IMG/VR virus record: IMGVR_UViG_3300028374_000002
Location: 1-64,000 of that record
Reading direction: 5' to 3' (one strand)
Length of the DNA: 64,000 nucleotides
Origin: a virus
The notes under the pieces: model-generated
Told to the model about the DNA's origin: nothing
What the model saw: only the letters and a program-made list of their open reading frames with translations
Databases searched by the model: none
In this document: positions 34,979-42,612 of the stretch, in pieces
Layout: every line of letters begins with the position of its first letter
How positions within the stretch are numbered: position 1 is the stretch's first letter
Made by a program: the position numbers and the translations under genes

Positions 34979-35305
34979 ATATTTATTATTTTTTAGTATA
35001 AATAGCCAATAAATATGCCATTTGTTTTTACATGACAAAATGTCATATTTAACTGACTATGTGTTATATAATCAAAAGTTATAAAGTTTAGTAGTTTATA
35101 ATTTTACCTTCTTGTGTCTATGTCTAAATCTTTTTCATTATCAAAATTATCTTCAAATAGTTTAATATATTATGTGAAAAACATGCAACATCATGATATA
35201 TAAATAATAATTAATTAATATTCACGTTAAATAAGCAATATCAATCACTATTCGTGGTAAGTAACTATTATTCATACGACATATATAATAAATAATATAT
35301 ACTGT
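34979..35305. promoter_or_regulatory. Divergent intergenic region of dnaK and the 35306 gene
   Basis: 327 bases without a convincing gene. It holds a palindrome atgacaaaatgtcat (35032-35046), a possible operator; a 24-bp repeat in opposite orientation to the copy at 17288 (35177-35200); and an AATATATAC element directly before the ATG at 35306. A minus-strand frame near 35100-35170 encoding LFEDNFDNEKDLDIDTRR has no start codon and may be the remnant of a tagged gene. Confidence 0.45.
35177..35200 (-). repeat. 24-bp intergenic repeat, copy 2
   Basis: Exact 24-base match, in reverse orientation, to 17288-17311. Confidence 0.55.
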
Positions 35306-36565
35306 ATGAATAATTATTTAAAACGATTTAAAACTTTTGAACTAGTTACCTCTCGTGATGAGTTAAATAGCACAAGAGATAGAAGGTCTAGCCTAGTAGA
35401 ACCAGCACTCATGGAACTAGAAGACTATCTAGAATTACTAGGTGCTAACAAGCAACATCCCTCATCTGCGTATCAATTTAACCTATCCGATTCGGAAAAA
35501 TTTGAAAATAAAGACCTTTATGACTATTTGAACACAAAAAAACATGGCTCTGTGTCAGTAAAATACTATATTAGAAATGATAAAGAGCATAACAATTCCT
35601 ATGTTAAAACAAATGATGAAGGTCATGTAGTACGTGATACAAAGGGTATGGCAGTTTATTTAAATAATGATGAATTAAAGGAAAAAGACCTATTAAATAA
35701 ATATGATAAGAATATAGTAGCTATTCATAATGATATTATAGTTGGGTCTGCTCAAGATGAATGGGGTTGTGTCTTAGTGTATGTGGTTGATGAATTTAAA
35801 GGTATAGGGATAGGTCAAGAATTAGTTGAATATTATAGAAAGATATACCCTGATAAGGTATCTGGAGGCACAACAGAGGATGGTTACAAGAACTTAATTA
35901 AATACTATAAGTATCAAGTTAAATTATACCTAAGAAATGGCATATATTCAGACATGGTCAAAAATGGTGATATTTCTAAAGAAAAAGTCAAGAAGATAAC
36001 AGATAGTGTAAAGGGAACGAAATACACCAAATACAAAGATACTATTTATAGTAAATATTTAAATATTGATAGTTATAATAAAGCTTTTGTTTATTCTGAT
36101 GGTGATATTGTATTAATAAATGATAAAATACTAGATTTCTATAATGATTATGATGGAACTGGTAAAGACTTTTATGAAAAATTCGTGTTTGGACACTCAC
36201 ACATTGTAGACAATGAGTATAATCAAAGATTATACTTTATAGAGGGAAAAAGCAATAAAGATATAGAAAGTGTTATAAAGCATTCACTATGCTTTATAAA
36301 TTCATATTATAAAAAAGATTTTGCTACATATTTTGTAACAGAGAATACATCTGACATAGTTAGAAAGTTTTTCAAGAGTATTGATAAAAATACAGATTTT
36401 AAAGTAGAATGGTATGAGAAAGACAGATGTAAAATATACTTTGACAAATGTGACTCTCTGAAAAAAGATTTATTAACAGGAACTAAATGGTTCTATTCTT
36501 TAGATGATAAATATGATGAAATAAAAAACCAATTAATAGAGAACGTTTACTCAACATTTGAATAA
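35306..36565 (+). CDS. Tagged protein with GNAT-like acetyltransferase motif
   Basis: 419 residues. N-terminal tag variant MNNYLKRFKTFELVTS. Residues 145-190 follow the GNAT acetyl-CoA binding pattern: VLVYVVDEFKGIGIGQELVE, then YYRKIYP. The rest is unrecognised alpha/beta sequence (about 250-419). A GNAT domain would transfer an acyl group to an amine; the substrate is unknown. It has an AATATATAC element at its ATG. The tag, if it is a packaging signal, would make it an injected enzyme, which is inference. Confidence 0.6.
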   Translation: MNNYLKRFKTFELVTSRDELNSTRDRRSSLVEPALMELEDYLELLGANKQHPSSAYQFNLSDSEKFENKDLYDYLNTKKHGSVSVKYYIRNDKEHNNSYVKTNDEGHVVRDTKGMAVYLNNDELKEKDLLNKYDKNIVAIHNDIIVGSAQDEWGCVLVYVVDEFKGIGIGQELVEYYRKIYPDKVSGGTTEDGYKNLIKYYKYQVKLYLRNGIYSDMVKNGDISKEKVKKITDSVKGTKYTKYKDTIYSKYLNIDSYNKAFVYSDGDIVLINDKILDFYNDYDGTGKDFYEKFVFGHSHIVDNEYNQRLYFIEGKSNKDIESVIKHSLCFINSYYKKDFATYFVTENTSDIVRKFFKSIDKNTDFKVEWYEKDRCKIYFDKCDSLKKDLLTGTKWFYSLDDKYDEIKNQLIENVYSTFE

Positions 36566-36569
36566 TAAT

Positions 36570-36830
36570 TTAGTTATTAATCCATTTAAGTATTCTTCTT
36601 AAAAATATAACCTTGCTATCTCTATATGCATTATTTCGCTTATCAAGCTTATGTCTTGTTTCCCCACTTAATTCACTTTTAACCCAATTGGCTATATCTA
36701 ATCTATTTTTTTGAAATAGTGAAATTTTTTCATTATGAAGTTCCATTATATTACTAACTATCTCATCAACATTTGACTTTTGGTCATTAAGTTTAATCAC
36801 TTGTTCTTTTATATTTTGTTCTATACTCAT
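36570..36830 (-). CDS. Small helical protein (86 aa)
   Basis: Unrecognised. A helical, charged N-terminal half (EQNIKEQVIKLNDQKSNVDE) and a basic C-terminal half (SKVIFLRRILKWINN). Convergent with the GNAT-like gene, five bases away. Confidence 0.55.
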   Translation of the reverse strand: MSIEQNIKEQVIKLNDQKSNVDEIVSNIMELHNEKISLFQKNRLDIANWVKSELSGETRHKLDKRNNAYRDSKVIFLRRILKWINN

Positions 36831-36848
36831 TCTTTCTATATTAAAAAA

Positions 36849-37529
36849 TTAATTAAATACTTCTTCATAGACTTCAACATTCTTAATCTTAAATCTTAGT
36901 TTGAATCTTTTTTCACCAGCACCTAAAATAAGTTCAACCCAGTAACCCCTAATTTTTTTAGCTAGACTATATGTAAAGTATACTCTGTCATCTACTTTGA
37001 ACCATACCATCTGTTCTCCCAAAAATGAGAATCTTATGGACAGATACTCTCCTTTGTTATCAGAGAACTCACCCTTACTATTTACATATTTTAGATTAGC
37101 TGAGTGATACCATTTACTCACAGTATTAGGTCTAGTTACCTCACCTACTTGGTGGATAAGCTGTGCATCACCTACTCTTGGTTTGAATATTTGATAGTGA
37201 TTCCAAGCTGGGTTTCTCTGTGCAGACCACATATAAGATAATTTAAATCTATTCCAGGGCGTGGTTGGATAAAGGTTTTTCGCAATGAAAAACCATTCGT
37301 AACCTAAATCATTAGACTTACCATCATTAAGATATATCCATAGTGGAAGAGCTATAAATCTTAATAACATATTATTTGATTCATGATACATCCACCTTAA
37401 CTGTTTTCTTAGAAGATAAGCTAGTGGATATATCACTAGTGCAGTAACTGCAAAAAACCCTGATACTATCATATTTATTAAATATTCTAGTATTGATAAT
37501 GTTTTAATTTTAATACTTGGTTTATACAT
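36849..37529 (-). CDS. Membrane-anchored phage protein (226 aa)
   Basis: One N-terminal hydrophobic hairpin (about 14-40, YLINMIVSGFFAVTALVIYP) followed by a Trp-rich domain (YLNDGKSNDLGYEWFFIAKN; FKLSYMWSAQRNPAWNHYQI) and a beta-rich end. The W..RNP..N element recalls a family of phage inner-membrane proteins of unknown role (DUF7338-like). An AATATATAC element lies about 15-25 bases before the ATG. Function unknown. Confidence 0.6.
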   Translation of the reverse strand: MYKPSIKIKTLSILEYLINMIVSGFFAVTALVIYPLAYLLRKQLRWMYHESNNMLLRFIALPLWIYLNDGKSNDLGYEWFFIAKNLYPTTPWNRFKLSYMWSAQRNPAWNHYQIFKPRVGDAQLIHQVGEVTRPNTVSKWYHSANLKYVNSKGEFSDNKGEYLSIRFSFLGEQMVWFKVDDRVYFTYSLAKKIRGYWVELILGAGEKRFKLRFKIKNVEVYEEVFN

Positions 37530-37608
37530 ATTGTTTCCTTTTTTTTAGTATATATTAATTTATAATTAGACAATAGTCCAACCTTATGTACAAATTGTTT
37601 ATAAAATA

Positions 37609-37815
37609 TCAATTGGAATCAGAGTTTTTTAATTCTTCAACTAAAGATTTAACATCATCGAATTCTATATATTTACCGTAAACCCATTCTGTCTTTGTAC
37701 CATCTTCTTCTATATCAAAGGCTTTAAATTGTAACATATCTAACTTTTCGATAACATCAGACACTTTTAATTTTTTATCTTTTTCCTCTTTCATTTTATT
37801 ATTTTCATTATTCAT
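37609..37815 (-). CDS. Small acidic protein (68 aa)
   Basis: Unrecognised, helical start (NNENNKMKEEKDKKLKVSDV) and a short beta part ending VKSLVEELKNSDSN. A TATATTTG box is 36 bases upstream. First of a run of very small leftward genes. Confidence 0.5.
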   Translation of the reverse strand: MNNENNKMKEEKDKKLKVSDVIEKLDMLQFKAFDIEEDGTKTEWVYGKYIEFDDVKSLVEELKNSDSN

Positions 37816-37923
37816 AACCTCTAATTATATTATTGTTTCTAATTATAAAACAAATATACATCAAATAAATATATTATTAAGTAAAATCATTAGATATATT
37901 TATTTTATATAATTCACCAAGTC

Positions 37924-38118
37924 TCATATATTTCTATAATGGTTATACTTAATTATTATTTCACCATCAACTGAAAACTCATCTAATATTGTTTCTAAAT
38001 TATTATTAAGATATTTTACAGCTTCTATTATATCCTTAAATCCTAAATCTTTATAAACCTCATCATATCTTTTATCGGGTGTCTCTTGATACCATGTTTT
38101 CAATATTATTTCGTACAT
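37924..38118 (-). CDS. Small protein (64 aa)
   Basis: Unrecognised; Trp- and Tyr-containing start (YEIILKTWYQETPDKRYDEV), then a helix and the short strand GEIIIKYNHYRNI. Its first base is the last base of the gene at 38118-38309, so the two are coupled. Confidence 0.5.
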   Translation of the reverse strand: MYEIILKTWYQETPDKRYDEVYKDLGFKDIIEAVKYLNNNLETILDEFSVDGEIIIKYNHYRNI

Positions 38119-38309
38119 TATAAAGTGCTTTTTAATTTATTAATCAAATCATCTATTTCATAAGAATCAACATATTCCCCATTATCGTTATTTTCACGTT
38201 CTGTATCAATGCCATACTCACCCTCTCGATAATTAGTTAAATCGAATCTTTGTAACTTATTTAAAAGTATTATAACACTATGTGTACTATATTCTTTTTT
38301 ATCATCCAT
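38118..38309 (-). CDS. Small acidic protein (63 aa)
   Basis: Unrecognised; ends VDSYEIDDLINKLKSTL, very like the ends of the 37609 product (DVKSLVEELKNSD), so these two short proteins may be paralogues. Overlaps 37924 by one base. Confidence 0.5.
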   Translation of the reverse strand: MDDKKEYSTHSVIILLNKLQRFDLTNYREGEYGIDTERENNDNGEYVDSYEIDDLINKLKSTL

Positions 38310-38323
38310 TCTATTAATGTTTA

Positions 38324-38467
38324 TTAATTAATATTTCTACCACATTTTAAACATAGTGATCTATATCCATTTGTCTGTATTATATCATCTTCTGGGTGAT
38401 CACATAATTTTAATTCAGTATGACTCTTGCTATTTTTTTCTTTAATAAATTCTTTAGTCTTATTCAT
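38324..38467 (-). CDS. Very small Cys/His protein (47 aa)
   Basis: Open frame from the ATG at 38467 to TAA. The product carries CDHPED and CLKCG (one Cys-x-His pair and one CxxC), a likely single zinc site, and ends GRNIN. Short spacing to the gene at 38309 supports it as part of the operon. Confidence 0.45.
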   Translation of the reverse strand: MNKTKEFIKEKNSKSHTELKLCDHPEDDIIQTNGYRSLCLKCGRNIN

Positions 38468-38608
38468 TTTATTCTATTAACTAGGTTAAAATACATTTCT
38501 ATGGGGTAAATATAGTTTAATTTACCTCACTATGGGTAAATTACATTTTGATAGCATAAAATATACTGTTTATGAATTACCATATGTGCTATACAACAAG
38601 TTATTATA

Positions 38609-38947
38609 TTAATTCTTTAAATAATTAACAATCTTAATTGGATTAATTGACTTATTCTTCGTTACAAATGTTGATAAATCACCCACTTTACGCTTAATAT
38701 CATCAATTATATCACTAGAATTAGCACCATCAGGATACTTATTACTAAACCAATCTTTATCCGATATCATTGTATTAACTCATGTTTGTAAAGTCTCAAT
38801 ACCATACTCATCTAATCCTAGTGACGTTAAATACTTATTCTTTGGCATTGGACTACCATGGTGGTCTCCTTTGAATTGTGAAACAAGATCATAATTTTCA
38901 TTTATGAATAATGTAAAGTTTTTTATCTTGCTCTTTGGTGTTTCCAT
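38609..38947 (-). pseudogene. Small gene broken by one in-frame TGA
   Basis: The frame starts at ATG 38947 (METPKSKIKNFTLFINENYD) and reads 55 codons to TGA at 38782-38780, then continues in the same frame for 56 codons to TAA (VNTMISDKDWFSNKYPDGAN; DIIDDIKRKVGDLSTFV). The two parts together form one plausible 112-codon protein, and TGA is a single change from TGG (LQT-W-VNTM). TGA serves as a normal stop in other genes here, so a nonsense mutation, sequencing error or readthrough are the options, not a changed code. Confidence 0.6.
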
Positions 38948-39049
38948 CTATCTTATTATTTTACCTTTATATATAAAATAATAAAAATACATAACCCAAT
39001 ACTATTTAATTATATCCCAACTTTATGTATAGCAAGACTAGGTAATAAT

Positions 39050-39292
39050 TTATCTATTTATCTTCCATTTATCTAATTCTTCATGGGTACACATTTTATT
39101 AGTAAGTCTGCAATGTTCCGAAAATCCTAATACCTCATCAGTAGTAAACAAATCTTTATTAGATGAAACGTTTAAATTAATTACTTCTTCTAGACAAACT
39201 ATATATTTTGAAGTTCGTATTGGTATATTAGGTTTGTCCTTATCTGAATACGTTTTCCATTCACTTAAACTTTTCCCTCTCTTTTTGCTCAT
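39050..39292 (-). CDS. Small Cys-containing protein (80 aa)
   Basis: Unrecognised. Basic start (MSKKRGKSLSEWKTYSDKDK), a strand (SKYIVCLEEVINL), then HCRLTNKMCTHEELDKWKIN with Cys/His residues that could bind a metal. Leftward operon gene. Confidence 0.5.
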   Translation of the reverse strand: MSKKRGKSLSEWKTYSDKDKPNIPIRTSKYIVCLEEVINLNVSSNKDLFTTDEVLGFSEHCRLTNKMCTHEELDKWKINR

Positions 39293-39307
39293 GTCTATTA
39301 ACTGTTT

Positions 39308-39634
39308 TTACTTATGTCTATTAACTGTAGTCCAAAAAGTGCTATTACACTTTGTACAATGCTTGGTATGTTCTATACAATGTCGCCCTTTACAATTAGG
39401 ACAAGTTGGTACATTTTTTTCACTTTTAAAGTCATGTATATTTAAGGCATTTCTAACTATCTGTCTCATTTCATTAGGTCCTTCTTTGTGATCTGGTAAC
39501 CCATACTCATAGGAGTCATATATTAAAGCATACTTATCCAAGTCAGAAACTATTTTATCCAATACATTTGGGGATATGCGACTTATGATATCGCCTATAT
39601 GCAATTCTTCACCATTTTCATTAAATATTTTCAT
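39308..39634 (-). CDS. Small zinc-ribbon protein (108 aa)
   Basis: Helical N-terminal 75 residues (IGDIISRISPNVLDKIVSDL), then a zinc ribbon at 83-104: CPNCKGRHC...CTKCNSTFW. It probably binds nucleic acid or protein. Sixteen bases separate it from the gene at 39050; 20 bases from 39655. Confidence 0.58.
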   Translation of the reverse strand: MKIFNENGEELHIGDIISRISPNVLDKIVSDLDKYALIYDSYEYGLPDHKEGPNEMRQIVRNALNIHDFKSEKNVPTCPNCKGRHCIEHTKHCTKCNSTFWTTVNRHK

Positions 39635-39654
39635 ATGTATATTTTATAAATAAA

Positions 39655-39861
39655 TTAAAGCGTTTCTCTGTAATCACTTATCAAATCACTTGAATACCAA
39701 GTGCTTACTAAAAGACAATCACCACTTTTTATAAGCGAGTATTTATCTTCATTATTTTTAGCAAATTCTATAAACCCATCATACCTAAATAACTTCCTAT
39801 CATTTCTCTTTGATGATAGTTCAGAATATCTTTTTGATATTTTTTCTATTGAATGTAACAT
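39655..39861 (-). CDS. Small protein (68 aa)
   Basis: Unrecognised, basic start (MLHSIEKISKRYSELSSKRN), then a strand-rich part (YSLIKSGDCLLVSTWYSSDL). Leftward operon with the next genes. Confidence 0.5.
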   Translation of the reverse strand: MLHSIEKISKRYSELSSKRNDRKLFRYDGFIEFAKNNEDKYSLIKSGDCLLVSTWYSSDLISDYRETL

Positions 39862-40170
39862 ATTCGTATTTTAGTATTTATAACAACAAACATAAATCAT
39901 GCCTTTATATCTCTTTTTAAATCTAAGTACTCATTCACAAAATATAAAGTCTAAAGTCTTTGTTTTTGGTGTTGATTTACTCCCCACACGAACATATTCA
40001 CATATTAAAATAATTTCTTATAAATAAAACTTCATAATTCTAGTATTTATATTTAATTAGTGAAAATATTATTTGCTATTGGGTTTTAGTAAAATTTGTA
40101 TAATCTACTCAATATATATTGTATAAATGATAGTTCTAATTTATTTCCAATAGTCTCATATCTACTTGTT
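39862..40170. other. Intergenic, 309 bases, no feature seen
   Basis: Very AT-rich. I find no reading frame over 30 codons with a good start, no strong hairpin and no tRNA-like pattern. An AATATATATTG stretch at about 40109-40120 resembles the ATG-proximal motif but no gene follows it. Confidence 0.4.
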
Positions 40171-40500
40171 TTAGTTATGCTCTATAAATTTTTTCGCTAA
40201 TTTATTGAGTCCAGTATCATCTTCATTTATTTCAAACTCACCTCTAATAAAGTCATAGTTTCTAAGCATATGACCACAATAACTTTCTGAGTTAGCTAGT
40301 TCATTAAGCCAAGTCATATAATCTAAGGGCTTGTCATTATCTTCTATATGTTCTGTTCTTAATAAAATTATTTCCATAGACCCATGTCCACTTAGTAACT
40401 TTTTTGTTAAAGCGAAATCCTTTATAGTTCCTTTAAACTCTTTCTTAGTTCCCCATCCAAATTCGGGAAGTTTTTGAAATAGACTAATTAAGTTTTCCAT
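40171..40500 (-). CDS. Hypothetical protein (109 aa)
   Basis: Unrecognised. Contains KLPEFGWGTKKEFKGTIKDF and KLLSGHGSMEIILLRTEHIE, with a helical end (NKLAKKFIEHN). It is the first gene downstream of the structured RNA candidate, about 105 bases away, so that RNA could be its leader. Confidence 0.55.
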   Translation of the reverse strand: MENLISLFQKLPEFGWGTKKEFKGTIKDFALTKKLLSGHGSMEIILLRTEHIEDNDKPLDYMTWLNELANSESYCGHMLRNYDFIRGEFEINEDDTGLNKLAKKFIEHN

Positions 40501-40605
40501 ACCTATTTTTTGTTATGTATAATAACAAATGTTATTAATATTTCTTTATACATCAAAAGTAATCATTATCTATAAGACATACAAGCTTATGTCTAACTAT
40601 TTATG

Positions 40606-40777
40606 ATATTGATTCAAAAAGGGCTACATCTAAACTAACCGATATTCCTTTTGGGTCAAGCCGAAGCCCCCTCGGTAGGAACAGATAACAGGCTTTAGAC
40701 ACCTTCAGTTTTAAAATCTTATCTGTTGTTTGTACACCCACTAAGTATATGCATTTAATCCCTTTTTAAATCAATAA
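40606..40777 (-). ncRNA. Candidate structured RNA with H-type pseudoknot
   Basis: A non-coding stretch of high local GC in an AT-rich genome. The ends pair over 16 positions (40608-40623 with 40760-40775); the one non-Watson-Crick position is G-U on the minus strand but C-A on the plus, so the minus strand is favoured. Inside: a perfect 9-bp stem AACAGAUAA/UUAUCUGUU (40727-40719 with 40688-40680) capped by AGGU/GCCU; then UUCCU (40681-40677) with AGGAA (40649-40645) and ACCGA (40676-40672) with UCGGU (40642-40638) in pseudoknot order, enclosing a C(UUCG)G tetraloop hairpin. No known class recognised. Confidence 0.6.
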
Positions 40778-40790
40778 TAATTTTTTATAA

Positions 40791-41033
40791 TCATAAGGTT
40801 GTGTCTAAAGAGTCCCACTTTTTCCTAGATAGTTCTCGATGCCTTTTATCATCAATTTTTTTATCTACGCTATACCCCCAGGTGAGTACATATTCTAAAG
40901 AAACTAGTTCTTGCCATTCTTTATCAGTCAAGCAACCTTGTGGGTAGTCGAAGTGTTGACTGGTAATATGTGTGTGTAAAAAGCGTTTTATTACCAATTT
41001 AAATCTATTGGGGGTTTTATTTAGTCTATTCAT
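40791..41033 (-). CDS. Hypothetical protein (80 aa)
   Basis: Unrecognised; basic start (RLNKTPNRFKLVIKRFLHTH), then FDYPQGCLTDKEWQELVSLE and a basic end. It lies directly upstream of the candidate structured RNA. Confidence 0.52.
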   Translation of the reverse strand: MNRLNKTPNRFKLVIKRFLHTHITSQHFDYPQGCLTDKEWQELVSLEYVLTWGYSVDKKIDDKRHRELSRKKWDSLDTTL

Positions 41034-41050
41034 TATTCAAATTTATAATC

Positions 41051-41329
41051 CTAACACTTTTCACCACCTTTACCATCAAGACTTTTAAGTAAATGATTTG
41101 ATCCAGCTAAGTCAGTTAGTATTCTTAATTCTTCAAAACTCAAGGTGTTCCTTGCTACTAGTTGACCATCTTTGTGTCTTTCAAGCTGAATTCCTAATGC
41201 AGAAGTCTCTGGTACTATCCTATAGGTTTCATTAGTTTCTGTATTGTGTATATTAGTAATTCCATCAATGTCAGTATAGATATGACACCATTTGTTGGCA
41301 TTTGGTAATTTTTCTCTTGTCTTATTCAT
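41051..41329 (-). CDS. Hypothetical protein (92 aa)
   Basis: Unrecognised beta-rich protein (KWCHIYTDIDGITNIHNTET; TSALGIQLERHKDGQLVARN) ending KGGEKC. Short gaps on both sides; operon member. Confidence 0.52.
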   Translation of the reverse strand: MNKTREKLPNANKWCHIYTDIDGITNIHNTETNETYRIVPETSALGIQLERHKDGQLVARNTLSFEELRILTDLAGSNHLLKSLDGKGGEKC

Positions 41330-41339
41330 TTCTTCTTAT

Positions 41340-41879
41340 TTATAATTTATAATTTTTGAAAATATATCTATGAAACTCATCATAATCCATTGATGGTGCA
41401 ATTTCTCTTATTGGATTAATCTTTATTTCTAAATTTATATTAAGTTCCTTATTCAATATTTTAGCAGCCGAATACCTATGATGACCATCTTCGATATAAA
41501 ACCCCTTCTTGTGCTTATCATCTTGCCAGTAAGAGACATCTATTGGCTCTGATAAATCTATTGTCATTGCCCACTTCTTTTTTGATAAAACACTTTTAGA
41601 TATTTCATATCTTACATTTTCTATATCATCATCCCATCTAATTTTTAAGTATTTTGGTTCTAATGTTTTGATATCACCTTCTGAGAACCCATGTGCTAAC
41701 CTATCTAGTGTTTCGATTGAAATACCACCACCCCTTAATAGTTCTTCATCGGTATCATACTTTGCTAGTTCTTTTTTTAAAGAATCTATAAACTCAGTTT
41801 TTAAATAAACTTTATTGCTTTCTATTTGCTCATTAATATATTCACTTATAGTAGTTGATATAAATTTCCGTGATTTCAT
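41340..41879 (-). CDS. ParB/sulfiredoxin-like domain protein
   Basis: 179 residues. FYIEDGHHRYSAAKILNKEL at about residues 130-150 is the core motif of the ParB/Srx superfamily (G-H-H/R-R-x-x-A), whose members bind DNA, hydrolyse CTP or act as nucleases or kinases. The N-terminal MKSRKFISTTISEYINEQ resembles a start I know from Bacteroidota proteins with short substrate-like beginnings. No DNA-binding helix-turn-helix is visible, so a regulator or nuclease role is open. Confidence 0.65.
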   Translation of the reverse strand: MKSRKFISTTISEYINEQIESNKVYLKTEFIDSLKKELAKYDTDEELLRGGGISIETLDRLAHGFSEGDIKTLEPKYLKIRWDDDIENVRYEISKSVLSKKKWAMTIDLSEPIDVSYWQDDKHKKGFYIEDGHHRYSAAKILNKELNINLEIKINPIREIAPSMDYDEFHRYIFKNYKL

Positions 41880-41971
41880 AGTATTCTATAATTTATTCTA
41901 TATATAAATATTAAATGAACAAAACCCTATGTATTAATGTCTTTGTGTAATTTGTCAATACTTTTTTCTAA

Positions 41972-42055
41972 TTATAAATGTTTATATATTAGCATTCTTA
42001 TTAGACTCCCTTTCGGTAAATCATCATAAAGTTTAGATAACTCTCCCTTATCCAT
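41972..42055 (-). CDS. Possible micro-protein (27 aa)
   Basis: ATG at 42055 five bases after the gene at 42061; product MDKGELSKLYDDLPKGSLIR plus seven residues. Position in the operon and the charged start are its only support. Confidence 0.25.
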   Translation of the reverse strand: MDKGELSKLYDDLPKGSLIRMLIYKHL

Positions 42056-42060
42056 ATAAT

Positions 42061-42315
42061 TTAATGTTTTTCTAACATTTCCTTACAAGCCAAATCTTCA
42101 CACCATTGTGAACATGGATTGTTATATACAAGTGCATCAGATGAAACACAGTAAAAAGAATCAATACTATCGAGTAATATTGATTCTTTATTTAGTTTTT
42201 CAATTGAAGCATCTAGCATAAATTGTAATGTTTCGCTAGGAACTGACATATTCTTCTCTCTTAGAAAAACATACGCTTCTCTAATCTCTTTTTCTAATTG
42301 TTTTTTAGCACTCAT
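42061..42315 (-). CDS. Hypothetical protein (84 aa)
   Basis: Unrecognised. Charged helical N-terminus (SAKKQLEKEIREAYVFLREK) and a Cys-containing end (YCVSSDALVYNNPCSQWCED, then ACKEML). The Cys residues may bind a metal. Confidence 0.52.
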   Translation of the reverse strand: MSAKKQLEKEIREAYVFLREKNMSVPSETLQFMLDASIEKLNKESILLDSIDSFYCVSSDALVYNNPCSQWCEDLACKEMLEKH

Positions 42316-42341
42316 ATCTTTTATAATTAGGATTAAATTTA

Positions 42342-42581
42342 CTATTCTATAATTAACTTGTGTGTAATAGTTTGTTTATTTTTTATCAAAAAATAACCAC
42401 CAATTGCCAAACCACCAATAAGACCTAACCAAATTTGTCCATCAATAGGAGCTGGAACATCTTTTACAGTACCATCACCAGGCAGCATAGGAGGATTTCC
42501 TCCTGCACCAGGTTGGGCTATAAGAGATCCTACTGAAAAAAGTGAGAGGATAAGAATAAAAAGTATTTTTTTAGTTTTCAT
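42342..42581 (-). CDS. Small secreted/membrane protein of flavobacterial type with THKLIIE end
   Basis: 79 residues. Signal peptide (MKTKKILFILILSLFSVGSL, cut after IAQ), a Pro/Gly segment (PGAGGNPPMLPGDGTVKDVP) and APIDGQIWLGLIGGLAIGGY, the PID-x-G plus membrane helix pattern frequent in small flavobacterial proteins. Instead of the usual basic end it finishes QTITHKLIIE, nearly the same as the QTTTHKLIVE end of the neighbour at 42613. The final bases of both genes are also similar. Probably acquired with the neighbour; the role is unknown. Confidence 0.7.
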   Translation of the reverse strand: MKTKKILFILILSLFSVGSLIAQPGAGGNPPMLPGDGTVKDVPAPIDGQIWLGLIGGLAIGGYFLIKNKQTITHKLIIE

Positions 42582-42612
42582 AATTTTGTTTTTATTTATA
42601 TAATTAAAAATA

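Noticed and set aside
34979-35038. Upstream in-frame ATG for DnaK at 35038
   Set aside because: It would add 20 residues unlike any DnaK start; [16 protein letters not shown] is the canonical beginning.
35100-35170. Minus-strand frame encoding LFEDNFDNEKDLDIDTRR
   Set aside because: No start codon; at most a remnant of a tagged gene.
38780-38782. TGA read as Trp throughout the phage
   Set aside because: TGA terminates several coupled genes here (for example those ending at 30084, 53257 and 59238).
40606-40777. Identification of the structured RNA as tmRNA
   Set aside because: There is a pseudoknot and a GCUUCGGC hairpin but no tRNA-like domain, T loop or tag-coding frame.
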